This document shows positions 16,118-24,898 of a stretch of DNA of 64,000 nt, piece by piece. Within the stretch, counting starts at the first letter, position 1. Each line of letters starts with the position of its first letter. Origin of the DNA: an uncultured Cryomorphaceae bacterium (GTDB lineage: Bacteria > Bacteroidota > Bacteroidia > Flavobacteriales > Schleiferiaceae); the NCBI GenBank assembly GCA_937120475.1, contig CAKZJV010000007.1, positions 496,001 through 560,000 of the forward strand. Direction: 5' to 3'. A program made the translations under genes and the position numbers. The notes under the pieces were generated by a model that had not been told where the DNA came from, did not search any database, and was given only the letters and a program-made list of their open reading frames with translations.

Positions 16118-16399
16118 ATGAGTATGTGGATGGTTGAGGGAGAATTTCCTGATTATACAGCCTATAATAATTCGGGATGGTTTCGTTTGAATGTTGATCA
16201 AGCTTTCAATCATCAAACTTGGGAACCTCCTATTCATTGGGAAGGATTAGTAAATAGCGTTAAAGTGAAATTTATACAAACTTCACATATGGCTTCTTCT
16301 ATTTATGATTTTGATTTTGAGGGATTCCCAAAGGAAGTTGAAGACGCTAAATCATATATTGTAGAAGCAATCGATGACGCTATGAGAGTTATGGATTAG
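16118..16399 (+). CDS. Small protein of unknown function in the defence island
   Basis: A 93-residue acidic protein, rich in aromatic residues (WFRLNVDQAFNHQTWEPPIHW, near residues 21-41), ending in a helix VEDAKSYIVEAIDDAMRVM. It has no signal peptide or membrane segment. It is AT-rich like the adjacent large gene and converges with it, with 25 bases between their stops. I do not recognise the family. An accessory or regulatory role linked to the neighbouring NACHT gene is only a guess. Confidence 0.5.
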   Translation: MSMWMVEGEFPDYTAYNNSGWFRLNVDQAFNHQTWEPPIHWEGLVNSVKVKFIQTSHMASSIYDFDFEGFPKEVEDAKSYIVEAIDDAMRVMD

Positions 16400-16424
16400 T
16401 AGCTTCTAATATTAAACATTCATT

Positions 16425-19400
16425 TCATTCTCGATCATTGTAGGAAAAGTAACTATTCTCTTGTAGAGCTGCATATTTCGATAATGCTTCGTTTAAGTTT
16501 ATATTGACGCTCTTATTGACATAATATTGATGCTCAATATTCTCAAAGTAGTGATTCAGGTTTAGAATAACTTCCTCCGGTAAGTTACCAATACTAAGCC
16601 AGGTTTTTGCTTTAAATTTCATCTTGTAAATTCGAAACCTATTAATACAAGCCGGAAAATTGCCATTAAATAGGCAAACAGGTTGCAGAGCCCCAATTGC
16701 TATGTCTTTCAAGTTACTGAATTTTCCTTGCTTAATGCTTTCATCATAACTCATTTCATACAACTGAAAAATGTAAGGGAGTGCTTTTACTGATGTAAGG
16801 GCATACCATGGATTGGTAGGCGAAGAGTCATCGGGAACTATTTTATTTTCGTTAATATATTTGATGTAATATCTTATGCCCTTGGTGTTCTGTAATTTCA
16901 TGAGGTAAGAAGCCAATTTTAACTTTTCCTCTTTATTTTCAGTTAACTCAAATAGATTCTGTACTTGTATTAGTACTTTATCACTTTTTCTATTGATCAA
17001 TTCTCCAATCAACTGAAATTTGAAATCATCTTTTATCTCGGGTAATAGGTTCTCTAGTTTAGCTAAACCTCCATCAAGTTTGTTGTAGGTTTCAAGAACT
17101 TTATAACGATTGTATCCTCCATTTTCCATATACTTAGTTAAATGCTCAGCTGCGTGTGTCAAACCATGTTTTACGCAATAATCCAAATGATCTTCGAGCA
17201 CCATATCAAATCCTATCCCTTCGGACAAATTCTTTATTACCCGCTCATCTATTTTGTCCTTTGGTGCAACTGATTCCACAAAATCCATTATTTTGACCTC
17301 ATTATCATCCCATTTTTGAAAAGATAACATATTGAGGTAAAGCTCTGTAGCATAGTGATCCAGTTTTAACCTCCTAATAAGAAAAGACAGCTTGATAGCC
17401 TCTTGGTTTGCAGAAGTTGTACTTTCATCGGGATGAGATAATGCTGTTTTAAAATCAACTTCCTGAGCTTTTTTGTCGCACCAAGTCTTTATATCGTTCA
17501 ACTGATCATCGGTAAACTCTGGATCTGAATCATCTTTTAAAAAATCAATTATTTTTCGAATTGAGTATCTCTCCCAGTTATTTTCGATCCAATCTAATAG
17601 TTTTTCTCTATGTATTTTTTGATGATTTTTATATAGAAGTATTGTTTCGTAAACCACTGGTAAATACTTCCCTTCAAATTTTGTTTTATGGATCTCCCAG
17701 ATTTCGTTATTGGTGATTACATCCTTACCTGTATCAATGAACACTTGTTCCATGGCCCTTTTGAAGGCGCCTTTATCGAAAAGAAGAGCCTTTGTGCTTT
17801 CTCTCCTTTGATGCCTTTCCTTTTCCATATCATGATATATTGGCAATTCGATAAATGCCTTTTCATTAACAAGCTTGTTAAATTGTTTAAGGTATGGACC
17901 GTTTCTTTCAATGCAATACTGAAAGTTGCTTACAGTGTTTTGACTAATTCTGGAAGCTTTGAATTCATTCGCGAAGAATTCAATCCCATCCTCGTTTGCT
18001 AATACGGCCAATTTATCTAAGGCATTATATTTAAGATCATCTACATTAATTGTATAAAGTTCCTTGAATGCCCTCGATTTGTTACCAGTAGAATCAAAGT
18101 ATTTGATGAACTCTTTTACTCTTTTATCATGTAGGTGAACATTTTCCGAATCAAAAGCAGATATAATCTTTTCATAAAGGTCATTGTCGTTCGGGAAAGA
18201 TTCGGCCACGTATTCAAGTGTATGATCTATAATCTCACCAAAGTAGACCGCATAAGCAACTCTACTATAATCGCTAACTATAAAATCGATAACTCTCTTC
18301 GTGGCGTCAAGAGATTTCACAGCCCGTATACAATTTACTAATTCATAGTATTCATTGGCTAACCTATCACTGCTCTCGTATTCTTTGCTGATGTACTTTC
18401 CAGTGAAGTCGAGAACTATTCCAATATATTTGTCTTGATATCCTTGTTTGTGGATTGCATGGAACAAAGTGTATCTTATCCATGTATCTGAGGAGTTTTG
18501 AAAGCGTTTCATTAACTTCTCAAATTCATCTTCATCTAATTTAAATAGCTCAACATATGCTTTAAGTGCTAGGTATTGCAGTTCAGGTTCCTTGAACAAA
18601 ACTTGTTCAATTGCCTGCTTTGATTTAACAACTTGATGCGGATAATTAGATGCTATTTCATAATATGAAATCAGATCGAGGACATTTGCCCTAGATACCA
18701 CTGGCCGATCCCTTTGTAACTCCTGAATAAAGAAATTCAGGCTTTCACCTGACCGGGAAAACTTGGCAAACTCCCACGGATCAAACTTTGATCTATTGAT
18801 CCTTCTCTTTTCCTTTTTATAGAAATTGAAAATCTTCTCAAAAACTTGATAACGAATGCCAGCTGTTAACTTATCCGGCTCAAATTTTATTAGCAGTTCG
18901 GGCTCATTGTCAGATAGCCAATTCAAAAGTTGCTTCCTTACTTCGTTTGATTCATTGAGCGAGCTAATGACAAAGGACAATGTGTTAACCCATAAGGGTT
19001 TAATCTTCTTATATCCTTTTGGAAAACAAATAACTTTCTTAATTACTTCTAATTTCTGCTTTGAAAGCAATTTGGCGACCAGGTACTCTTGGATATTGTT
19101 GTGACTGTACTTCCAAATTGAATCTACCCCTTCACTCCCATCAAGTAAGGAACCCGCACACTTTATAACATGCTGCTCATTCTTGGAAAGTGTTTGTTGA
19201 ATCTCTTTCCATGTTCCATTGTTCTTTCCTTGATATTCGAATATAAAAGCTAGCTTTTCTAATGCCTTTCTCATTTCCAACTCTTTCGAATCTCGATCAT
19301 CAGGAAAGTGTCTCTTTACATCCTTTTTAATGTTTTCCGAAATGACTTCTTCAAACAATTCGGCTTTGCTATTAGAGATTTTGTTTCGTGTGGAATATTG

Positions 19401-20573
19401 ATCGACTAATTTTATTAGGTAATATGGTACATACAGTAAGTTATTTAGGTTTTTATCCGCTACCTCCTTTAAGAAGCTGTCCTTTTTTAATAGGATTTTC
19501 TTACCTATATGATCTTGAATCTGTTGATATGAAAGGGCTGCAAGCTGGTAAGAATCAAAGCCAGTAAGGGTGTTTAACTGACCATTTTCTGACACAGTTG
19601 TGTAGAAATTGGAGCGACAGGAGACAATAATTTTTGCTTCTGGAAAATCAGTAGCGAAATCCATGATCTTTCTCCGCATTTCCTCAAACTTTCCCATTTG
19701 AACTTCATCTAGCCCATCCAATAATACTACTATGGTATTAGAGGGAACGCTCCTTACTTCTGGAATTCGATCTGCGATGGATTGATCTGTATGAACATTT
19801 AGTTTTATCAAGAATGGATAATACGGACTACTTTTATCACTTATTTCGTAGGCCAATCTTTCAAGTTCAATACTTTTACCAGTTCCAGCCCATCCCAGGA
19901 GCGCAATTCGTTTTTCCCTTTTAAGAACCTCACTCGTCTTCTCTCCTTGTGTTTGAAACAGTTGAAGATCATTCTCTCCAAAACGGATTACTCGCCTTTC
20001 AATGTAGCCCTCTGGATCAGGAAATTGCTTCTTAGCTGGCAATGGTTTTGACGGAGCGTCCTTTTCTTTAAGTAAGTGCTCAATGAGACCTCTGATTCTG
20101 GTTAATTCTTCCGGCTCATCTATGTTAAAGATGCATTTTTTATCATACACCTTTTCAAATAATTCAGAATCTAATGCAAAGAGGTTCTCCACTCCCTTAT
20201 CTGGTGTCCAAAAATCCGCAGGAAATCCAAACCAACTCTTTTCAGCTAAACCCTGTATTTCATCATCCTTATTTGACAGGTTGACTTTTGGAGATAATAA
20301 AATGAACCCATCTACTTTATATTTTGTGCTATAAAGTTCAAGCTGTTTACGAAATATTTTCGACCATTCAAGCCTAGAGGTGTAATATTTACATTCAATA
20401 AATAGGTTTCTATGTTTCCCTGTCCTATCTATAAATTCAACTTTTATATCAAACCCATTTTGCGTTCCAGTCGCTTGGTTTCGAACTGCAACTCCGTGAA
20501 AATCCATTTTTTCAAAAATAGTTTTGAAAAAAGGCTTTACCAATGATTCAAATTCAGTTCCAGTTATTCCCAT
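16425..20573 (-). CDS. NACHT-type NTPase with N-terminal PD-(D/E)XK nuclease, probable anti-phage defence protein
   Basis: The 1382-residue protein has three parts. Residues 1-145 are an Mrr-like restriction nuclease fold: Glu7 in the first helix, GFD (Asp42) and ECK (Glu60, Lys62) give the E-D-ExK catalytic set. Residues 215-400 are a STAND NTPase with Walker A GWAGTGKS (227-234), Walker B LLDGLDEV (284-291), the DGLDE form of NACHT proteins, and a sensor-like IIVSCRSNFY. The remaining 900 or so residues are helical, without an obvious repeat unit. Known bacterial NACHT proteins sense phage components by the C-terminal part and trigger cell-killing effectors, here probably DNA cleavage. Codon and base content are AT-richer than neighbours. 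No partner gene is needed for the known class. Confidence 0.88.
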   Translation of the reverse strand: MGITGTEFESLVKPFFKTIFEKMDFHGVAVRNQATGTQNGFDIKVEFIDRTGKHRNLFIECKYYTSRLEWSKIFRKQLELYSTKYKVDGFILLSPKVNLSNKDDEIQGLAEKSWFGFPADFWTPDKGVENLFALDSELFEKVYDKKCIFNIDEPEELTRIRGLIEHLLKEKDAPSKPLPAKKQFPDPEGYIERRVIRFGENDLQLFQTQGEKTSEVLKREKRIALLGWAGTGKSIELERLAYEISDKSSPYYPFLIKLNVHTDQSIADRIPEVRSVPSNTIVVLLDGLDEVQMGKFEEMRRKIMDFATDFPEAKIIVSCRSNFYTTVSENGQLNTLTGFDSYQLAALSYQQIQDHIGKKILLKKDSFLKEVADKNLNNLLYVPYYLIKLVDQYSTRNKISNSKAELFEEVISENIKKDVKRHFPDDRDSKELEMRKALEKLAFIFEYQGKNNGTWKEIQQTLSKNEQHVIKCAGSLLDGSEGVDSIWKYSHNNIQEYLVAKLLSKQKLEVIKKVICFPKGYKKIKPLWVNTLSFVISSLNESNEVRKQLLNWLSDNEPELLIKFEPDKLTAGIRYQVFEKIFNFYKKEKRRINRSKFDPWEFAKFSRSGESLNFFIQELQRDRPVVSRANVLDLISYYEIASNYPHQVVKSKQAIEQVLFKEPELQYLALKAYVELFKLDEDEFEKLMKRFQNSSDTWIRYTLFHAIHKQGYQDKYIGIVLDFTGKYISKEYESSDRLANEYYELVNCIRAVKSLDATKRVIDFIVSDYSRVAYAVYFGEIIDHTLEYVAESFPNDNDLYEKIISAFDSENVHLHDKRVKEFIKYFDSTGNKSRAFKELYTINVDDLKYNALDKLAVLANEDGIEFFANEFKASRISQNTVSNFQYCIERNGPYLKQFNKLVNEKAFIELPIYHDMEKERHQRRESTKALLFDKGAFKRAMEQVFIDTGKDVITNNEIWEIHKTKFEGKYLPVVYETILLYKNHQKIHREKLLDWIENNWERYSIRKIIDFLKDDSDPEFTDDQLNDIKTWCDKKAQEVDFKTALSHPDESTTSANQEAIKLSFLIRRLKLDHYATELYLNMLSFQKWDDNEVKIMDFVESVAPKDKIDERVIKNLSEGIGFDMVLEDHLDYCVKHGLTHAAEHLTKYMENGGYNRYKVLETYNKLDGGLAKLENLLPEIKDDFKFQLIGELINRKSDKVLIQVQNLFELTENKEEKLKLASYLMKLQNTKGIRYYIKYINENKIVPDDSSPTNPWYALTSVKALPYIFQLYEMSYDESIKQGKFSNLKDIAIGALQPVCLFNGNFPACINRFRIYKMKFKAKTWLSIGNLPEEVILNLNHYFENIEHQYYVNKSVNINLNEALSKYAALQENSYFSYNDRE

Positions 20574-20585
20574 TATTGTGTAACT

Positions 20586-20616
20586 AAAAATGCCATCAAG
20601 AAAATTTCGATGGCAT
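20586..20616 (-). terminator. Intrinsic terminator of the lost upstream gene
   Basis: On the reverse strand ATGCCATC pairs with GATGGCAT around an AT-rich loop of 11 bases, followed by TTTTTAG. It lies between the coding remnant at 20666-20863 and the NACHT start at 20573, so it once ended the upstream gene. Confidence 0.6.
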
Positions 20617-20665
20617 CACCTTAATTCTAATATTTTACCCAAGAGTAAATTAATTACAGAGCTGT

Positions 20666-20863
20666 TCACTTTAGTTTCAAAGATAGTATTTTGAAGTACT
20701 CTTCAATATTATTAGGTGATATTCTTGACAGGCCATTAAAGTTCGCTCCCCCGCAATACTGCGGAATAAGCACTCCTCTACCATTCGGCAGACTGGTAAA
20801 ACCGCCTTCGTATTCGTTTTTAACGAGCAACTCCCCTACTCTTTTGATTTCGATAAGGCCATA
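20666..20863 (-). pseudogene. C-terminal remnant of a lost gene, unknown family
   Basis: Sixty-five open codons read in the reverse direction as a plausible protein end: IEIKRVGELLVKNEY, then EGGFTSLPNGRGVLIPQYC and GGANFNGLSRISPNN, ending YFKILSLKLK and a stop. There is no ATG and a stop lies just upstream, so the 5' part is gone. A terminator follows 50 bases later. The family is not recognised. A rare-start small gene cannot be excluded (TTG inside GELL). Confidence 0.4.
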
Positions 20864-21002
20864 TTAACAACTTGTCTCGCAGCATTGCGATATAATGCAG
20901 TACATTATAGGAAAAACTCACAGCAAAGCCCGCAATACGCAGTATTTAATACAATACCAGATATTATTCCGCTTCTCCGGAAAAGAAGAGAGCTATTTTC
21001 AT
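20864..21002. other. Intergenic remainder at the island's right border
   Basis: Nothing coding is supported. ATTGCG and AGTATTGCGGG-like words recur here and in the adjacent gene remnant (for example near 20750 and 20930), suggesting scrambled pieces of the lost gene. It runs to the pxpC stop codon. Confidence 0.3.
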
Positions 21003-21860
21003 TCAACCTGGCCAACAAAACCGTACACGGTCACCGGGTTTTTTTTGGGCCAGGATATCTATAGCCGGTTTGGTTAATTGAAGTACACGGGGATATCCCC
21101 CCGTAGTTTGGCAGTCGCGCATGAGAACTATAAGTCCTCCACCCGAAGTCAGTTGTACGGTGCCGGGCAGTACCACCGAGGTCAGCAGGTCTTTTTGTGG
21201 CTGGTAATGTTCCAGTGTTTCCTTTAGGCGATAGCCCATACGTCCGGCCTGGTTGCTGATATGGAAATGCCGACTGATCAGTTCTTGCTGCACGGGTTTA
21301 CTTAACTGGTCATATTCAGGTCCGGGGAACACCTCCACTTGGATTTGAAAAAAATCGGCCGGGGCTACACGAGCGTGGGAAGGCTTGTGTGGATAGGTTG
21401 TTTCTATTACGTCAATAACATCTCCTTTTTCCAGTTTGGATTGTGGGGTTACCGGTTGATACCAGGAGAAGCTATCCATTACCTTCTCTACCTGGAAACC
21501 GCCTTTTACAGCGAGGTAGGTGCGGCAACCATTTATGGGTTTTCCAAAGCTCAGTACCTGCCCAGGAGTAATGGCATACGGCTGGTACATTTCCACCGGT
21601 TTTCCATCGATTTGCGGTGAGAGATTAGCCCCGGTCATCGCGATAAGAGTAGTACATCCAAAATACAGTTCCGGTCCCCTTAGGGTGATCTCCAGCAGGG
21701 CCTCTTCCTCGGTGTTTCCCACCAAGGCCTGGGCCATACGCGCGGATGTAGTATCCATTACCCCGGAAACGGGCACCCCGTAGGCACGGAATCCAAAGCG
21801 TCCCATATCCTGAACGGTGGTGTAAAGACCTGGTTTTCGAACTTTGATCTCACCCACCAT
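21003..21860 (-). CDS. pxpC: 5-oxoprolinase subunit C (biotin-dependent carboxyltransferase-like domain)
   Basis: The 285-residue protein matches the PxpC/KipA family: KPGLYTTVQDMGRFGFRAYGVP near the N-terminus, MDTTSARMAQALVGN, then AMTGANLSP and TYLAVKGGF, with a C-terminal TSGGGLIVLMRDCQTTGGYPRV. With PxpA and PxpB it forms an ATP-dependent 5-oxoprolinase that opens the pyroglutamate ring to give glutamate. The start at 21860 overlaps the pxpB stop by 11 bases. A longer frame to 22070 is only overlap with pxpB. Confidence 0.9.
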   Translation of the reverse strand: MVGEIKVRKPGLYTTVQDMGRFGFRAYGVPVSGVMDTTSARMAQALVGNTEEEALLEITLRGPELYFGCTTLIAMTGANLSPQIDGKPVEMYQPYAITPGQVLSFGKPINGCRTYLAVKGGFQVEKVMDSFSWYQPVTPQSKLEKGDVIDVIETTYPHKPSHARVAPADFFQIQVEVFPGPEYDQLSKPVQQELISRHFHISNQAGRMGYRLKETLEHYQPQKDLLTSVVLPGTVQLTSGGGLIVLMRDCQTTGGYPRVLQLTKPAIDILAQKKPGDRVRFCWPG

Positions 21861-22575
21861 TACTCCGTTTAAAAGTGTCCCACGCTGCAGGACTTTCACG
21901 CAAGTAGCGGTATTCCTCCTGTGTAATGGCCTTAAAGTGAACTCGATCACCGGGTTTGAGTAAACAGGGCGGGCATTGGTTTGGGTGAAATAAGGGAACC
22001 GGACAACTTCCGATGATATTCCATCCTCCCGGGCTGTTTTGCGGGTAGATCCCCGTTTGATTTCCGGCAATACCTACCGCACCTGCCGGTACTGAGATTC
22101 TGGGGTTTTTCTTTCGGGGCATACTCAGCCGGCTATCCATACCACCCAGGTAAGGGAAACCCGGTAAAAACCCGATGAAGTGGACCAGGTATGTTCCTTG
22201 CTGGTGCAGGCAGACTAACTCCTGCTCACTTATGCCCGTATGTTTTGATGCAGATTCCAGGTCCGGGCCAAACTCCTTGTCATAGCAAACAGGTAACTCC
22301 CAGTGATCAGTTGTTATCTTCACCTGGTCAGCATCGGGTATTGATTCCTGTATTCTTGGTAGTATTTCAGAATAGCTGACCTTATCCTTGAGGAAAACAG
22401 CTAGTGAATGATAGCCTGGAACCGTTTCCCTGATCTCCTGACTAAAATTCTGATACAGGATTTTCTGTAAAGCAAGGATCTCTTCTAAGGTATTTTCATC
22501 TATGGAGGGAGGCCATTCAACCAAAAAAACTTTATGATCTAATCTTTTGTATGTTAATTTTTTATAGATGGTCAA
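21850..22575 (-). CDS. pxpB: 5-oxoprolinase subunit B (KipI-like, allophanate hydrolase subunit 1 family)
   Basis: The 241-residue protein has the KipI-family core: HTGISEQELVCLHQQGTYLV, then FLPGFPYLGGMDSRL, PRISVPAGAVGIAGNQTGIYP and SPGGWNIIG. It is the B subunit of the PxpABC 5-oxoprolinase. The only usable start is a TTG at 22575, five bases after the pxpA stop, so translation is probably coupled. Confidence 0.9.
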   Translation of the reverse strand: MTIYKKLTYKRLDHKVFLVEWPPSIDENTLEEILALQKILYQNFSQEIRETVPGYHSLAVFLKDKVSYSEILPRIQESIPDADQVKITTDHWELPVCYDKEFGPDLESASKHTGISEQELVCLHQQGTYLVHFIGFLPGFPYLGGMDSRLSMPRKKNPRISVPAGAVGIAGNQTGIYPQNSPGGWNIIGSCPVPLFHPNQCPPCLLKPGDRVHFKAITQEEYRYLRESPAAWDTFKRSNGG

Positions 22576-22580
22576 TTAAA

Positions 22581-23318
22581 CTATACATTTAATTTTTTAA
22601 TCTCTTCCTGCACTTCCCGGGCTATAGCCGGAGCCTCAGGATTATCTCCATGGAGGCAATAGGTGCCGGCCCGGATCTCAAGGAATTGGCCCTCCTGGCT
22701 CTTCACCCGGTTATGGAGAAACATCTCCCGGAAACGGGAACGGATAATCTCCGTATCGGAAATAATAGCCCCTGGCTCTGCTCTGGGCACCAAGCTTAGA
22801 TCAGCCCGGTAGTTCCTGTCCAGGAAAGCCTCGCTCCAAACTTCTAACCCGGCTGCTTTCCCCATTTGTTCCAACAGAGAACCGTAGGGAGCGTAGAGAA
22901 TTAGATCCCTTTTAAAGGCTTGCACCAGCCGAACCATAAGTTGTGCCGTAGCCTGATGAGAGGCTGCTTTGTTATACAGAGCTCCATGGGGTTTGATATG
23001 GTGTATCTTCACTTGTGCCGCATCGGCTATTTCCAGTAAGGTATGAATTTGATGGACCATTGACTTCCAGAGTTCCTCCTCCTCTATATCCATTTGGACC
23101 CGCCCAAAATGTTCACGGTCAGGATAGGAAGGGTGGGCTCCTGCCCTAACGTTGTATTGAGCCGTCAATTCCAGTGTGTGCCGCATGGAATGTACATTCC
23201 CGGCATGACCTCCACAGGCGATATTACAGGAACCCAGGAAAGGCATGATCTGGTCATCCTGGCCATTTCCTTCTCCCAGATCACAATTGACATCTGCTTT
23301 ATACGATTTGTCGGGCAT
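22581..23318 (-). CDS. pxpA: 5-oxoprolinase subunit A (LamB/YcsF family)
   Basis: This 245-residue protein has the YcsF signature DVNCDLGEG at residues 9-17, then SCNIACGGHAGN, GAHPSYPDREHFGR, HIKPHGALYN and DRNYRADLSLVPR. It is the ring-opening subunit of the PxpABC enzyme that salvages 5-oxoproline, a damage product of glutamine and glutathione. It is the first gene of the pxpABC operon. TATATTCG on the reverse strand about 12-20 bases upstream is a possible -7 box. Confidence 0.93.
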   Translation of the reverse strand: MPDKSYKADVNCDLGEGNGQDDQIMPFLGSCNIACGGHAGNVHSMRHTLELTAQYNVRAGAHPSYPDREHFGRVQMDIEEEELWKSMVHQIHTLLEIADAAQVKIHHIKPHGALYNKAASHQATAQLMVRLVQAFKRDLILYAPYGSLLEQMGKAAGLEVWSEAFLDRNYRADLSLVPRAEPGAIISDTEIIRSRFREMFLHNRVKSQEGQFLEIRAGTYCLHGDNPEAPAIAREVQEEIKKLNV

Positions 23319-23662
23319 TTATGTTGATCGAATATAGCAAAGAAAAAGCGGCCTTGAAAGGAGCCTGATTTCTCTATCCCATACAGATCTGTAAAGCCAT
23401 CTGGATTTAAACCGGTTTGATCCTCCCTTGTGAAAAGCTATTTATTGCCTAAAAAATAGAAAGCTTTCGGCATGGATCATAAGAGATCAAGAAAATGACC
23501 TACCTACCCATCGCAGAAATTCGCGAACTCTGGATCAGCATATTTTTTTGCCCCCTGTTGGCCGCCCTGAAAAAAAGAAACGGCTTACATTACCCTGCCC
23601 TCATTTAAAGCTGCTTACCCCCCACTCTGGGGGAGCACGCATCTTTAACCAACAGCCCTCGC
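23319..23662. other. Intergenic stretch, no gene seen
   Basis: The 344 bases hold only short incidental frames. CCCCCACTCTGGGGG near 23619-23633 forms a small hairpin upstream of the transporter's stop side and might help end its transcript, but no T-run follows it. Upstream of pxpA, TATATTCG is the only promoter-like box. Confidence 0.35.
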
Positions 23663-24520
23663 TTAAATACGGGACTGTTTATTGCCCAGCCAGATCACCA
23701 ATCCGCCACTGACAAACATAATCAGACTGTAAATAGCCGGAGCAATGGCATACTCCGCGTTCCCCAACAGGGCAATGGCAACGGTAATAGCCAGGGTTCC
23801 ATTTTGAATGCCCGATTCTATAGAGATGGTCCGCGTCTGTTTCAGGTTCATTTTGAAAAATCGGGCGGTAAGATAACCCATCGCCATAGTTCCTACGTTG
23901 AGCAAAAGAGCAACCAGGCCAGCCTGTTGTGCGTAACCCAACACATTATTTTTTTCCTTGATGATAAGGCCTAAAATCACCAAAGCCAACACCAGGCCCG
24001 AGGCTACCCGCACCGGCTTAGCCATTTGTTGTGCAAAACCTTTACGGTAGCGCCTGACCAGCATACCCAGTATTACCGGAATGATAACAATAACCAGTAT
24101 TTGTGCAATGGTGGCCAGTATATCCAACTGTATGAGCTGGCCTTCGTCCAGGAAATGCCCGAGCGCAAAATTGACTATAAAGGGAATGGTCAACAAGGTG
24201 ATGAAGCTGCTCAAGGCCGTCAGGCTTACGGACAAAGCGGTATCTGCCTTGGCGAGATGGGCAATCAGGTTGGAGGTGGCCCCTCCCGGGCAGGCCGCCA
24301 GTATCATAAGACCAATGGCAATTTCAGGTCCCGGGTCAAATACAGAGGCTATACCAAAAGCGATCAGTGGTAGCAGGATTAATTGATTGAGGAGGCCAAT
24401 CAAAATGGCTTTTGGGTAAAGAAAAACCCTTTTAAAATCTTCAGCAGTGAGCGATAATCCCATACCCAGCATAATGATGATGAGTGCCAGGGCCAGAATA
24501 AGCGTTGATGCCTGATCCAC
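23663..24520 (-). CDS. Bile acid:sodium symporter family (SBF) transporter
   Basis: The 285-residue protein has about nine or ten hydrophobic segments and the SBF-family motifs MLGMGLSLTAEDFKR near the N-terminus, AACPGGATSNLIAHLAKADTALSVSLTALSSF in the middle, and ESGIQNGTLAITVA at the end. These are inner-membrane sodium-coupled or pantothenate/organic-anion transporters; the substrate here is unknown. The start is GTG at 24520, with an exact -7 box 25 bases upstream. It is a single-gene unit. Confidence 0.88.
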   Translation of the reverse strand: MDQASTLILALALIIIMLGMGLSLTAEDFKRVFLYPKAILIGLLNQLILLPLIAFGIASVFDPGPEIAIGLMILAACPGGATSNLIAHLAKADTALSVSLTALSSFITLLTIPFIVNFALGHFLDEGQLIQLDILATIAQILVIVIIPVILGMLVRRYRKGFAQQMAKPVRVASGLVLALVILGLIIKEKNNVLGYAQQAGLVALLLNVGTMAMGYLTARFFKMNLKQTRTISIESGIQNGTLAITVAIALLGNAEYAIAPAIYSLIMFVSGGLVIWLGNKQSRI

Positions 24521-24544
24521 TTGTTAAAGAATTTTGGTTCAAAC

Positions 24545-24552
24545 AAATATAC
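24545..24552 (-). promoter_or_regulatory. -7 promoter element for the SBF transporter
   Basis: TATATTTG on the reverse strand is an exact TAnnTTTG match. No TTTG box is clear at -33. It fits the GTG start at 24520. Confidence 0.5.
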
Positions 24553-24847
24553 TTTTTTGACCCTATTGATGGCTTGAGGTTCGATTAAGCCGGTGTAGTC
24601 AAATAGTGGACATCAGGGTTACCGTAAAATAAGATCAGGTTGCCGCGCGGCCTTGGCCCTTCTTGCAAAAGACGGATATCTGACTGCCACGCATCCAGCA
24701 TTATTTTGCACCCTCCAATTATCTACCAAACCATAATTTTATAGGTGTTCATAAGCCGCCTTCCCCCTGCTTCACCCCAACGGTTCGCTTGTTAGGCCCT
24801 GGGCGGGCCTTTTTCTTCGGGTGCCAGGCGCTAGCTATGACTATATT
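24553..24847. other. Intergenic stretch, GC-shifted, repeat-like
   Basis: No gene is seen. The part 24750-24840 (CGCCTTCCCCCTGCTTCACCCC, then CCAACGGTTCGCTTG and CTGGGCGGGCC with TTCGGGTGCCAGGCGCTAGC) resembles a dispersed intergenic element common in marine Bacteroidota, from memory only. Confidence 0.3.
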
Positions 24848-24877
24848 AAAAAAGGGCTGCATTCAGCAGCCCTTTTA
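24848..24877 (-). terminator. Intrinsic terminator for the cysteine-rich secreted protein
   Basis: AAAAAGGGCTGC pairs with GCAGCCCTTTT around an ATTCA loop. It is symmetrical, and lies 22 bases beyond the stop of the reverse-strand gene at 24899. Confidence 0.75.
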
Positions 24878-24898
24878 ATGCGTAAAAACCGGGGTTAT

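Noticed and set aside
20895-21077. 60-codon forward frame at the island border
   Set aside because: It runs antisense into pxpC and has no plausible domain.
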